64,000 nucleotides of DNA, from the NCBI GenBank assembly GCA_018907035.1, contig JACCIC010000208.1, forward strand, positions 529,501 through 593,500, given 5' to 3'. The position numbers were made by a program, and so were the translations under genes. The stretch is from Sycobia sp. Sy_11 (Eukaryota > Arthropoda > Insecta > Hymenoptera > Epichrysomallidae). Below, one piece after another: positions 52,486-64,000 of this stretch. The notes beneath the pieces were generated by a model that worked only from the letters and a program-made list of their open reading frames with translations, ran no database searches and had not been told where the DNA came from. Each line of letters opens with the position of its first letter. The stretch's first letter is position 1.

Positions 52486-55400
52486 ATAATTTAATAAAAA
52501 AAGCAGACTCCTAGACGTAGCCAAGAGGCTCGCTTCAACATTATGAAACGCTGCATAATATCGGTATAGATATACATACACTGCGAGTTTGTACTCTTCA
52601 TGTTCTTTTGAAGCATAAAATATCTTATATGTAAAAAGTATGGTAAAACACATACTGTAAAATATAATCTACATATATTTTGTTGTTTATCCTATTTTTC
52701 TTTTATAATTACTTACGTTGGGTACGAATTTGAAATATTGCTATGAGCACCTTTTTGAAGATGTTGAAACCTAATTTCTTACTTTTTTTCTATAAAAATA
52801 GTGTTTAACTAGTGACATGGGATTTCGTGCAAAATAAATTCACATAAACGTTTCATTTCGGCTGTACGATAGATGGAAGAATGAAACAAATTTTATTCAA
52901 GTGATTGTGTCCTACAAATGGCAAAACTTGAATTATGTACGCAATTGACGCTTATAATTTATAACTTATATTTATTACTTTCTTTCAAATCACTAGGATG
53001 ACGCGAAGCAGAAGTAATGTATAAATTTACTTTATTTTTTTATTGTACTTAGATAAAATGTTATGAAAATTAAACTTTTGTCGCTTATAGATATGTTTAA
53101 AGACTTTTTAAATTGTCTACAACGCAAATTGAGGCAATGAAAGGTAAAAGAAAATTTACTTCGGTTCTAGTGTTGACGTTACGCTTCCATCGGGGTACAA
53201 TGCAATCTTAAAATAATGTTTCTAGTTAATATGATTATATCATTGGCTGCATTTTATATGTGCAATGTTTTTACAAACTAAAATTTTTAAAATCTTACTA
53301 TTTTTAGAACATCTAGTTGTTCGTGCTCAAGCACTATTGAGGACTATTTTGGCACATAGGAGCTTTCTTGAACTTTGTTTGATCGAACAAAGCTATACAC
53401 TTTTCTGTGTACTTAAAAAGCACAGTTGAATCCGCGCTTTTTCTCTTTGCTCTTTGACATGCTTCGTTGATGTGGGCAAAAAGAATGAAATCTCAAATCT
53501 TCACCCCACACAAAAGAAAATTCTTTTATTTATTTTATCTTTTCTTAAGTAAAGAACAATATATGCACTTAAATCTTCCCGTTCTCCTTGAAGTAGCAGG
53601 AAATTATTTATTACCTATTGGGATTTGTCTCCACAAAGCAAATAAATGAACATGATTGATTAATAAGCTATAATCTGAACTAATATTGTTCGATATTATT
53701 TTACTGACTATTTTCCTCATTCATTTTTTGTACGAGAAAAATCTAGTGTTATTTGTCAGATTAGTTCTGTGTTATATGCGACTATTTCGGAAATGGATTT
53801 TAAGAAAGAATAAAATCGGTATACGTTTAATAAGAACACAAAAAACTTTTATACGTTAACATCAATTCATAGAATCTGTGACTTTCATTGCCAACAATTG
53901 AAATAAAATAAATGATAATGAACTAGAATAATTTAAATCAATCGTATAATCTTATATTCCACATACCTCTTAAATTATTCATTTTTTCCTTTCAGACTAA
54001 GAATGTACGTTAATGTCACTTTACATTGATATAATTCAATAAAACATTTTAAGTACTATGCATAATAATATGAGTAACATTTTTAACAAAGTCCTTATTG
54101 AAAGTAAATAAATTGTTTAATTTTTTCCCGTGAATTAACAATAATTATAAACAAAGAAAGGAGAGAAATACCAGCAACATTTCACATCATTACCCAGAAA
54201 ACTGAAATTAAATCATCGTAAATATACTTTATATTTATTTTGTTAACTCGGAACTACGTGCCAACTGACAGTGGTCCAAACATCAAGAAAATTAGAAAAA
54301 CTCGAGCACCTACCTGCTTTTTTGAGCAACATACGTGATTTTTATTGCAAATTATCGTTGATAGCATGAGCTTGAAAATAAGATATTGCTTTTTGCTTCA
54401 TCTAATCCATAACCATTTTATTTTTAATCCCACAATTTAAAAGAACACGATTTAAAATTTTTTTACATATTATTAATAAAAACCAACAAAATGGTGATTT
54501 TCATATTTTTATGGTACGTCCCAATATTTTTTATATTAAAGTTGTATTACAGTTATGTTATATTTAAGTTATATATAAAGTTAATTTTTTTATTTACTTA
54601 AAAATTATGGTAAGTTCTAGACGCTTAGATTTCAGTGTTAATTAACAAATAAATCCTAACGTAACTTTGAAAGAACACTCGTTCTTACTAATGTTTTTAA
54701 AGTTTTTCAGGTCACTGATGAGATATTCGTAGACAGATTTTCAAAAAAAATGGCGGACACAAAATAAAAAAATTATTAATAAACACTCTTAAAATACAAA
54801 GTTATTCTAAGTTAAATTTTAAATAAAAAAGAGCCTCTTACAATTTTTCGCCAAAATGCTTAGATTTATTAGAATAAACTAATAAATTTACAGTTCCTTA
54901 CATTTAAACCAAAACGTTGCGGTAATTTTGAGGGTGGTAACTTTCATAAGTTTTTAATGAACTGAGTCAGAGAGTTTAGTTTGATAAGCATTTGAACTTT
55001 TAGCACTGAACTCGAACCAAGAAAGAATTTTAAGTCAAAAATTCCGAGTTGATTCATAGCTATTATGAATTGAAGTTTGTATTCTATAGTAGTACATCTC
55101 AATAATTTGTATATAATTCTTCAAAACGATTGATCAGATAATATATGTTTTTTAATACATTCACATTCCCGACCGCACCTAGCTTTCACTTTATCGGCCG
55201 ATTGTAACTCTTTAAATTTAAACTTTTTATTGTTTGCTTTAACTTTCTATTAAGTGCAGATCTGTACATCATTGTGACGTTTGTTGGACCTCCAATTTAT
55301 AATGCGTTCCGAACCACTATTTATTGCACTTTTGTTCTATTTTTATTTGATTAGACTTTATTAACCAGTGTATAAATATATTCTGGTAATTTTCTTATTG

Positions 55401-55700
55401 TGGTTTTTATATTGCAGATTTGTAGCCCAGTGTAAATTTCTGGTTTACTTCTTAGGAAAATAAATGAATAAATATATATGCTTGGATAAATATATAATAT
55501 AATAAATTGTGAATATGTATATAATTCGAGTGTATAAATATATCCGTCAAATTCCTAACTGCCAGTCATTCCCTAACTACCTATTCAGGTTCCTCTAGTT
55601 GTTCTGCTTTGAGTAGACTAAGGATTCTACTGCTTCTTTGGTTTTAGCAGCTCCTTGGCGAACGATTGGAGCGCCAAATAATTTTTCTAGCTCAATAGAG
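52486..55700. other. long AT-rich stretch, nothing recognised
   Basis: Low GC throughout and only short meaningless frames. No repeats shared with the rest of the window were noticed. Confidence 0.6.
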
Positions 55701-55815
55701 CTCTTACCTCAATAGAGGTGTCGTTTTGTCTTTGGAACCTGGTCCTAATTTGTTCATATTTAGGCAGATTGCCAGGACGTACTCTGGTGTATCTGTCTCC
55801 CTGCATGTGCATGTA

Positions 55816-55817
<2 letters not shown>

Positions 55818-55859
<42 letters not shown>
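55818..55859. repeat. (CT)n microsatellite
   Basis: About 21 perfect CT units. Confidence 0.95.
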
Positions 55860-55861
<2 letters not shown>

Positions 55862-55964
55862 GTGGAAGAGAGAGAGATAAGACCTAAGTCTCCATACCCA
55901 GTGAGAAATTGGATGAACCATCGCGATGGCCTGATCCAGTCTGCTCCAATCCTATCTCTGAAAC

Positions 55965-57960
55965 TAGGTAAGTAAAAATGTGTTACTCTACCTTTTGTCG
56001 AGTTATCTCAGATCTCTTGTCAGCCATCGAGGTATCTTTCCGATATCTTTCGAGCGTCGAGCGGCACGACGTTGGTCCTCAAGTGACGCTGCATTTTTAC
56101 GGTTTGCGTACAGTTCCGCTCTACGTCTGCATTCCAACAATGAGAATTTTGCCCAATATCACTGCTAAAGCGTTTGTTGAGGTGATTCTCTACGCACCTG
56201 TGACTCTAATGAACACAGGTCTTTGAGTACATGTGAACTATCTTTACTCATCAACACACATCAAATCGTGCCAACGTGCCACTGCTTATCCAGCGATAGG
56301 TGTGAACAGCACGGTATAGATAGTACTAAGCGCCTTTAAGGCCTCGTTCTCATTTTGCCAGCCGTCCGATCCTGTTAAACAAATCTACACATTTGGATTG
56401 TACCGCTTTCAAATGGCAACCGATTTTAAAATATTCACCGAAGTGGATTCCAAGGTATCTCACGCTTTCTAATCTCTTCACCCTGATATCTCCGATCTTA
56501 ATAAGAGGGGGGGGGGCTTTCGGCTGAAGGTGGCCTCTCAATATAAACATTCCACACTTTTGAGAAACCAGCGTCATTTTATTGAGGCGATATCAGGATT
56601 CCAATTCTTCAATGTACATCTGATCTCTATCTACCCTTCGATCTCTCTACGCGAGTCTCCATCCACTAGAAGCGCAATGTCATCAATAATGGCAGTAATG
56701 TCTGAAGTAATGACCTCACATCGTAGTTCTGGGGCATCCATTATTGATCCCAAGTTGTACTTCTTCAAAGCTATCTCGTATGAGTACTCGACGGCCCTTC
56801 AGGTAATCCCTTATTAACTTGTACAGACCCCTGGAGCACACTTTGCTTTATCGTATACTGTCAGTATAGCAGGCCACTAGACATTGTCAAAGGCTCCCTT
56901 TATGTCCGGTAAAATGGTTGCAACATATTGTCTGCATAATTTACTCACAGACTTGCGAAACTGAACTATGGTGTCCTATGTGGATCGCCCTCTCCTAAAG
57001 CCAAATGGTCTTGGCGATAGCTTTGTTTCAATGATCTACGTGTTTACCTAATATTGGCAATAGACATATGAACCTGTAGGATGCAGGGTCCTCAGGCTCC
57101 TTGTCTTCTCTTTTCTTATTGTAACCACTTGGTCAATCTTACACTCATTAGGGAAGACCGAAAATCTCATGCACGAGTTGTATATGTTGATCAGGTCCTG
57201 TCTGATAGTCGGCAGTGTGGTTCGATTAATGGTAAGTCGAAGCTGTCTGGGCCAGGGGCCTTACCCGGCTTCATCTTCGCGATGACCTGATCCAACTCAG
57301 CGAGATTAAATTCACCCTCTGCCCCCCCCGGGCGGGAGGGTGTTGGTCAAGTACCTTATATTTTTTTGCTCTTGCGTTTCATCCTGTATATTGTCTGGAG
57401 GGACCAGGGTGCTTACTACTGCCGTGGCAGTGCTCACCCAGTCCGTCGTGTAGGTGGTATCATCCAGACGGACATTGCAGGCAACTTCTTTGATGGACAG
57501 CTTACTTACTAAGAATCGGTAAGTTTCAGTATGCCGGAGTCTAGAGACATATTCATTCCTGGACGTTTTGCACACTTTTTGAGGTGTTCCCGTGTAACAC
57601 GATCACGCTCTTTCTGAAACACTCAACGGGCTCGATTTGTAGCCCTATTTAGTCTATCTTGTCCAGAGTTCCACCATGGAAACCTCTTAGCAGCTACCCT
57701 ACTCCTTGGTATGGCAGCACTGCACGCCTTCCTCATAGTGTCTGTTAATGAGCAAACTCTCTCACTCGTCTCCATTTTGCAGCCGGACATTTCTTTAGGA
57801 ACCTCATCCCATTTTTCTTCTATGATAGCGCAGAAGGTATCTCAGTTCAATTTATGTGTGGAGTATCGCTTTAGCTTCTGCATCAGACTCGCATCATCTG
57901 TACTAACAGATGTGCCTATTCCATTTGTGTGGAACGTGATCTTTCTCTGATCGCTTGAGG
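55965..57960 (-). pseudogene. R1-type LINE ORF2 reverse transcriptase remnant
   Basis: Minus-strand, many stops. Upstream RT sequence with EVACNVRLDDTTYTTDW lies at 57575-57312. The C-terminal RT has KCGMFILRGHL, RVKRLESVRYLGIHF and HLKAVQSKCVDLFNRIG at 56577-56350. Below that come LKALSTIYTVLFTPIAG and STQRPVFIRVTGA with STNALAVILGKI, the R1-clade post-RT region. The endonuclease is absent. A run of G in 56502-56511 marks one frameshift. It need not be the same element as the fragment at 29157. Confidence 0.75.
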
Positions 57961-58024
57961 ACCAATCCTCTCTAACAGTCCATCCGATCAGTTAATGTAT
58001 ATTTAAGAGCCTCTGTTGCTTACG

Positions 58025-58775
58025 TGAAAATGGAAAAAGCAAAAAAGCATGTGATCATTAAATACTTCTATGTAAAAGAACTAATACCACTTCAAATTAA
58101 AGAATAAATAGATTTTAAAATAAAATATTCTGCTCCATAATATTCAATGGTTAAACAACGTGTTTATGAATTTAAGTAACGTCGCACGAACACTGCTAAT
58201 GCATCTCGTTTATGGCACCCCATTGACGTCACAACTCCCGAAATGATTGAAAAAAGTTACAACATATTAGTAGAAGACCATAGATTAAAGATGAGTGAAA
58301 TAGATGAGATTGCCAGTATCTTAACGGAACGTACACGCAATATTTTACATAAATATTTGAGCATGGAGAAAGTCTGTTCTAGGCGGTTGCCGCGTCCCCT
58401 AACACTCGATGGAAATCTATTGCGGAACGCTTTTGATTTCGAGTATTTAGCACTGTATAATTGAAAGCACAGCAAAAATAATTTTATCGGCGAACAAAAT
58501 TCTGGACACTGTTTGTTGGGACCCGAAAGAAATTATCTTCATTGATTATCTGGCAAAGGGTATAATCATCAATGGTGAATACTATACAGAGTTACTCTAA
58601 CGTTTGAAGGTATAATAGAAAATAAACAACTTCATTTTGGCAAAGAATAAGTCTTGTTTCACCACGATAATGTAATCCATAGGACGGTTGTTGTGCTGGC
58701 TAAAATGAATGAATTAGGATTCAAATTACTGCTCCATCCACTACATTCACCAGATTTAGACTGGAGTAACTAACT
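58025..58775 (+). pseudogene. mariner transposase, decayed (family C, irritans-like)
   Basis: Plus-strand pieces: MEKAKKHVIIKYFYVKEL, NILVEDHRLKMSEIDEIASI with LTERTRNILHKYLSMEKVC (helix-turn-helix), RRLPRPLTLD, then VCWDPKEIIFIDYLAKG and a worn catalytic end. Same broad group as 17760-18948 but too decayed to show terminal repeats. Both are on the + strand. Confidence 0.75.
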
Positions 58776-58779
58776 TATA

Positions 58780-60830
58780 AACAAGTATAAAATAAAGCAA
58801 ATATGGTGAATTATACAATATTTCCTTACCTTAACGCATCTCTTCTATAGAACGAATTACATTTACATTTTTTATTTCCTGAATTTGGACTAACAATTTT
58901 TATTACATGTAATTTTGTTAATAGAATAAAAAATGTAAGAAAAATATATTATTCACAAATAGAGAAAAATGAAATTTTAGAAATTATTTCAATTTTTCAA
59001 GAGAACAAAAAAAAGTAAATTCATTTTACACACAGTCATGTGTAAAAAGTATAATATGTATCGTTTTCAACCTCAGATATTCAATTCATATAATTGAAAA
59101 TAACGTTCTTATAAATTGTATAATGAATAAGTACTATAGTTTAGCATATTTACTAGAATAGAGAAAATAATATGTAAACTATTAAAATTCAGATTGGTTT
59201 AACAACTTTTGTCAAATATTCAATTTATTAATCAAACGTTAGAAGAGAGTAATGATATATGTACCCTAAGATAGTAATAACATAACAATTCACAATTATA
59301 TTTCATTACTTCTAATTTAAATAAAATAAAATATTTAAATCAATTTTCACGTAATTAAGTATACGTAAATAAATATGAGTTTCAGTTCGTGTAAGTTGAA
59401 TCAAAAAGTTGATTATTAAAAGAGTTAATTAAAAAGAAATCCTGCACGATAATCGTATCACTTATTTATAAAATGAGAATACAGCACTATAAAGATATAA
59501 TTTAAAAATTTTTTTATGTATACTTGTGGACCCGTCTTTAAAAAGTAAAGAGAATTCTAAATCCACTAAATTTTATCATTTTTTTATTTCCAAAATATCT
59601 GCCCACATAAATTACTTTGAAAAGCTGTTTCTTCTCTAAAATGATTACACCCTATTAACCAGTTATTTCAAAATTCTTTAAAATCAGTTTAAATGACATA
59701 ATCATTTATAATAAGTGATACATTATATCGCATTGAAAATATTGCAGGACAAAAATTTAAGAAAAATAATGTAAATTTATCTACTACTAATTTATATTAC
59801 ATTTATATTATATATTATAAAATACAATATAAGTAAATATATGATATATTAAAAATTGATGTATATTTAAAAATTTTGATTACAATAAACATTACTGAGG
59901 TCTTCTTCTTTGCATGGTTATTTAAGTGGACATAACAATAAATTTGGAATATTCAAGAAATTATGCGCTGATATGTAGGAATTCTAAAGACATTGTTGTT
60001 ATGTTATTAGTATGGAACGCTAGGGTATTCTAATAATTTTAGGTTACAGAATTTTCAGCTCTTGATATAGTATTTGTTGACTCCAAATCTTTATCAATGG
60101 TGTTCTTATCGATTTAAGTTTTTTTGATAAAATAAAGCATTTACGTTGATGAAAATATATTAAATTATTCAATGTCTTCAAAATCATTCGTAAATATTAA
60201 CAATACTAAAATATATTTTATATATTATTAATAAAATAATATTTAAAAAGCCATCTTCTTAACTTTATATTTGTGTTTTACTAATCATCATTTCATTTAA
60301 ATGTATCTTTTTGGGCAATAATAAAACTAATATTTCGAAATTATTTAACACCAATTCTTATAATAAAAAAATTAACTATTTTAAAGCATTCAAAACAAAT
60401 TTAAAATCACCTGAATTGATTTGAAATCAATTAAAAATTTTCAATCATTTTGATCCCTTACTTTTTAAGTAAATAATAAAATTACACTATCATTACATTC
60501 ATGGCGAATTCTGAAGTCGATACATGAAGGACGCATTTCGTAAGAATTTTCTTTACTTTGCACAGTCAAAATTCTTTTCTATTTATTAATGAGAAAGATA
60601 TAAGATATATAATCTCAATATTGTTTCTCTATTTCAATTACTATAAATTTTTTAGAGATGGGCCCGCAAGTATACGTCAAAAATTTTCATATTATAAATA
60701 AGTGAGTGCATAGATACGATACTCGGATAAGTTTTGTTCTTATTCGACGCTGGTAATAAGTATCTTTTTCATTTAACTAACGAGAATTAGTATTTATATT
60801 TACATATTCTTTACTATGTAAATAATATAT
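58780..60830. other. long AT-rich stretch, nothing recognised
   Basis: Very low GC, no supported features on either strand. Confidence 0.65.
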
Positions 60831-60984
60831 TTTGACCAGGAAGTTCATTTTCCTGGAGTACGTCATTTGACGTCCAAGGCGGAGCCAAAGATTACCGTCT
60901 TAACACATTTCAGGGCATTCCATTTTTCAGCCCAGTGTCATATACAATGCAAATTACTGGGCTGAAGTTCTTAGGAAGCGAACT

Positions 60985-61995
60985 TGGTTTCCGAACCTAC
61001 TATTGTTCCCGTCTTTCTAGCAATATGGCGACACTGTGGTGAAAGAACGTTGGTGGTTTCTAGGTGATCCAACCGTCCACAAATTCTCGCATTCCTTGAA
61101 TATGTCGGAAGTGCCTATCAATGAGGTCGTGCTGCATCGATCTGAATAGGTGTTAATCAGAAAGCGTCATGCCTGGCGAGTACGTTGGGTGCGGCAATAC
61201 TTCCCATTCGAACTCCAACAGGACGTTTTTATCGTCTCTCGCAGAAGGTGTGTGAGAGTTTGTGAGAGTCTGCGGCCGAGCTTAGTCATGCAAGAGAATG
61301 ACTTTGTGCCTATTGTTCGCGATTGCTGATCTGTGTTCCATTGATTTATGTTGCAAATTATTCAGCTGGTATTTCTGTACCTCGACAGTGACGGTTTCAT
61401 TCAGTTTTATGAGTTCACAGTGCAGCACACCCTGTTGATCTCACAAAATGCACAGCAATACCTTTTGGCCATGGATGTTCCGTTTTGGTGTCGATGTGGA
61501 CGGTTGATCTGGGTCCACCCAAGACTTTTTGCGCTAAGGGTTGTCATACTAGATTCACTTTTCATCGCCAGTCACAATATTCCAGAGAAAACCCTTCTTT
61601 TTTGCCTGGCAAGCAAAGACAGTGCGATTTTATATCGATTCATAATAGCACTTTCGGTCAAATCATGAGGCATCCATTTTCCTTCTTTCTGAATCTTTTA
61701 GATCACATGTAAACGTTTACCAACTGCTCTGTCACTGACTCCTAACTTTTTAGCGAGTTCTTTCTGCATTTGAGTTGAGTTTTCGTCCAATAATGCTTGC
61801 AATTCACTATCTTCAAACTTTTCCGATTGTCCGGACTGTTCCTTGTTATTAAGATCGATATCTCCACTTTTAAACCAATGAAACCACTCTTTACACGTTT
61901 TAAGTAATAGAGTTTATTCGCCATAATATATTTGAAGCAGTCGATAAGTTTCTGCTATACTTATTTTCAAATCAAAATAGTGCAAAAGGATATGT
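60985..61995 (-). pseudogene. mariner transposase, decayed (family B)
   Basis: Fourth copy of family B, nearly full length on the minus strand. In order from 61995: the start region with FDLKISIAETYRLLQIYYGE-like sequence, SGFIGLKVEISI, helix-turn-helix sequence near 61750-61800, and decayed linker and catalytic region down to about 61010 (visible on the opposite strand as the complement of DEKW- and ARPH-type blocks). Every section carries frameshifts. Confidence 0.75.
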
Positions 61996-62219
61996 CGAAA
62001 AAACGATTTCGTACTACTTATATCACCATCTAAATGTTAAATTCGGAAACTCAGTTCGCCTCCTAATATTTCGAATAATATTCATGTATTATTCACAGGA
62101 CATTTTTGCACACCTATCAAGAATGGATTCTCGACCAATATTTGCAGAATCTAGGCAAAGCCGAGTTTATGCTGCCCAGGACGGGCATGAAAAATGCAAA
62201 TAAATATGTAACGTGAGTT

Positions 62220-63060
62220 ACTCAGCTCAATAAGAGATTATATATATATATATATAGCAAAAGCGCTCTTTTGTCAGAAATAGAATTAGAAATATATTAT
62301 TTACGAGGTGCTCTTCGATATAATATGTTAAACTCCGTAGGGCCTTTCTTTTATCTGCCAAAGTTAAAAATCAGATTTTATCTCTGAGAAAAGGCGCTCC
62401 TTTGTCAGAGATGAAATTAAATGTGTATTAATGACGAAGCGCTCCTCGAATTAATACATCTATACTAACGTAGAGTAATAGAAAAGTGTCGGTAAATCAT
62501 CAGGATAGAGAAATCCGTATAATTAAAGTGTTATAGGAAAAGGCGTGACGTTTCCCCGAAATTAATTGTAACGAGACATGTCGAATAAAGGTAATATGTG
62601 TCAGAGAGGTAAATAAGAAATTAAAATTAATATAATTATGTATAAGAATTATAAGTACTTACTGAAAATTATACCAAGTTTATAATTAATTAATAAAACC
62701 GTATAATAATGTTTAAATAAGATCAGGCGCTCCTGAATTATTTAAAAATTAATAATTTTATACTATTGACGAGGAGCCACTCGGAATTATATAAGATTTA
62801 AATACGATAAATTGTGAAGAAGCGAAAGCTCCGGCCATATAAATAGACGACCAAACTAAGACAGAGCGAAAATCGGTCAAGGTGAATAGCCAATAATAAT
62901 ATTAAGGATTTAAGTCGCGACGAAATACACAGAAATATAAAATTATATAATAGAAATTATGAAATAGTAAATTATTGTAATCGAATATTTAAATTAAGTT
63001 AAGCTAAGTTCTTGGAGCAATCTTTAGAGTAATCGTTCCTGGTAAAACTTTTGCGATGAA
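62220..63060 (-). other. second AGCG-capped hairpin array
   Basis: Hairpin heads whose loop on the minus strand is AGCG (CGCT on +): AAAAG/CTTTT at 62259-62272, AAAGG/CCTTT at 62390-62403, CGAAG/CCTCG at 62435-62448, TCAGG/CCTGA at 62723-62736. CGAGG-TGCT-CTTCG at 62304-62317 is a loop variant and CGAG-GAGCCA-CTCG at 62770-62783 a relative. Outer stems flank them: a 13-bp ATTTTATCTCTGA pairing around the second, GTATTAAT/ATTAATAC around the third, TTTAAATAA/TTATTTAAA around the fourth. Non-coding. Orientation is opposite to 43678-44024. Confidence 0.65.
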
Positions 63061-63272
63061 ATAGAGAGAACTCCGGGATTCTTTTCTTACAGACTTAACT
63101 TTACTTTGACATATTTTGATAATTTTAATTTGTTTTTAAAAAAATTTTTAATAGATTTTTCTAAATTTTCTCTCTATATTGCACACGGGAGTATCTTGCG
63201 ACGAAAATACTAGCGACACGCTGTGTCCAGAATGAACTGTATTACCACTGCCAAATTTTCTGAAGGCCTTTT

Positions 63273-63568
63273 TTATGGAGAATAGTGAGAAGGAGTGGAA
63301 ATTCAGCTGGCTTTACATAGGAAAAGCTTATCGAAAATTAGTCAGAGATTTTGTATGCAAAAGAGAAAGAAAGAAAAGAAGCAAAAGTGGGTGAGCAGAG
63401 ATTGAACTTTGCCTTCTCTCAATGCTCACTGCGTACACCTACTTGCCTTTCTTCAAATGCATGCATTTGAACGAGTAGCCTCATATGATGTGGCCAATTC
63501 TGGCGTGAAGTTCTGCCGTGTAATTTAATATGGTTTTAGCGGAGTTTCCACACTTTCTCTTCCATCCG
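63273..63568. mobile_element. short copy of the foldback element
   Basis: Begins TATGGAGAATAGTGAGAAGG and ends TTTCTCTTCCATCC, with AAAAGAAGCAAAAGTGGG, GAGCAGAGAT and CATTTGAACGAGTAGCC in the middle, all matching 9563-10156. About half the length, so internally deleted. Confidence 0.65.
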
Positions 63569-63854
63569 TAAAAAAATCTAAAAATTGGAATTAGTAAGGT
63601 GCGTACAATGTTTACACAATCGCTTCTCTAAATCAACTAACCAAGGTAAGTTTATGCACCGCTTGTATATAACTCAAACTGCGCAGGTTTATACTTGTTA
63701 GGCATTACAAGTTCGTACGCGCAATGTAAAAGTTCAACCTACATTGATACCTCAATCCTAATGAGTTCAAGAATAATGAGCAATCTTGGCTTTTCTTACT
63801 CCTTAATTGCATTAAAATTATATTGTATTGGTATATAGAAATATCGCTATATAT
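63569..63854. other. AT-rich DNA
   Basis: Nothing recognised. Confidence 0.5.
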
Positions 63855-64000
63855 TCAACAGAGAGCAATACGAGATATGTTCAAAAAGTAACAAGAATTT
63901 TTAAATTTCGCGGGCTTGAAGAGTCCGCCTGTATAAACTTTTTTTTATTATGTTGGTACCCATGCCCCTAAAGTACGATATAATTATCAGCAATATTCAT
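63855..64000. mobile_element. possible transposon end, cut by the window edge
   Basis: ATATGTTCAAAAAGTAACAAG followed by AATTTTTAAATTTCGCGGGC resembles the end of an IS630/Tc1/mariner-type element. The rest lies outside the window. Confidence 0.3.

Overview
This 64 kb window is AT-rich nuclear DNA of an animal, almost certainly an insect. The abundance and mix of mariner, Copia, Gypsy, BEL/Pao, R1-type LINE and Penelope-like elements would fit an ant or another aculeate hymenopteran, but that placement is an inference; no marker in the window fixes the species. I recognise only one host protein-coding gene. The rest is transposon debris, simple repeats and AT-rich DNA.

The gene is ALG1 (GT33 beta-1,4-mannosyltransferase of dolichol-linked glycan assembly). 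It runs on the + strand from 6283 to 38578 in six exons whose splice phases all agree and whose total gives 462 codons plus a stop. Four introns are 71 to 1556 bp. The fourth is 28,942 bp (9219-38160) because it has filled with mobile elements: a foldback element, a mariner split by a Copia element, several mariners, Penelope-like DNA, two opposed R1-type LINE remnants, an intact mariner inside one of them, and a Gypsy element.

Region by region. 1-6200: AT-rich DNA, a GC-rich segment full of hairpins (860-1300), a mariner fragment, a collapsed LTR element with a 4-bp target duplication (3789-5501), and a hairpin cluster just upstream of ALG1. 6283-9218: ALG1 exons 1 to 4. 9219-38160: the giant intron. 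38161-38599: last two exons and a polyadenylation signal. 38600-46450: LTR-like DNA, a Penelope-like RT fragment next to a 28S rDNA fragment, then a BEL/Pao element on the minus strand whose protease is interrupted by a 1.67 kb hairpin-rich insertion. 46450-52490: AT-rich DNA, one unidentified possible exon, a tRNA-like SINE candidate, a Gypsy pol remnant and a Penelope end. 52490-64000: long featureless AT-rich stretches, an R1-type LINE RT remnant, two decayed mariners, a second hairpin array, a foldback element and the start of another transposon end.

The most unusual signal is a set of hairpin modules with an invariant AGCG cap. In the BEL insertion, five 52-60 nt units (43678-44024) share the fold P1, internal loop, P2, internal loop, GAGG-AGCG-CCTC, while their outer P1 stems differ and change in compensated pairs. 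Related AGCG-capped hairpins recur on the opposite strand at 62259-62783, and a diverged unit lies at 30179-30209. I know of no described element with this architecture. A hammerhead-ribozyme core also lies beside the Penelope-like endonuclease (21120-21170, minus strand), as expected for that class.
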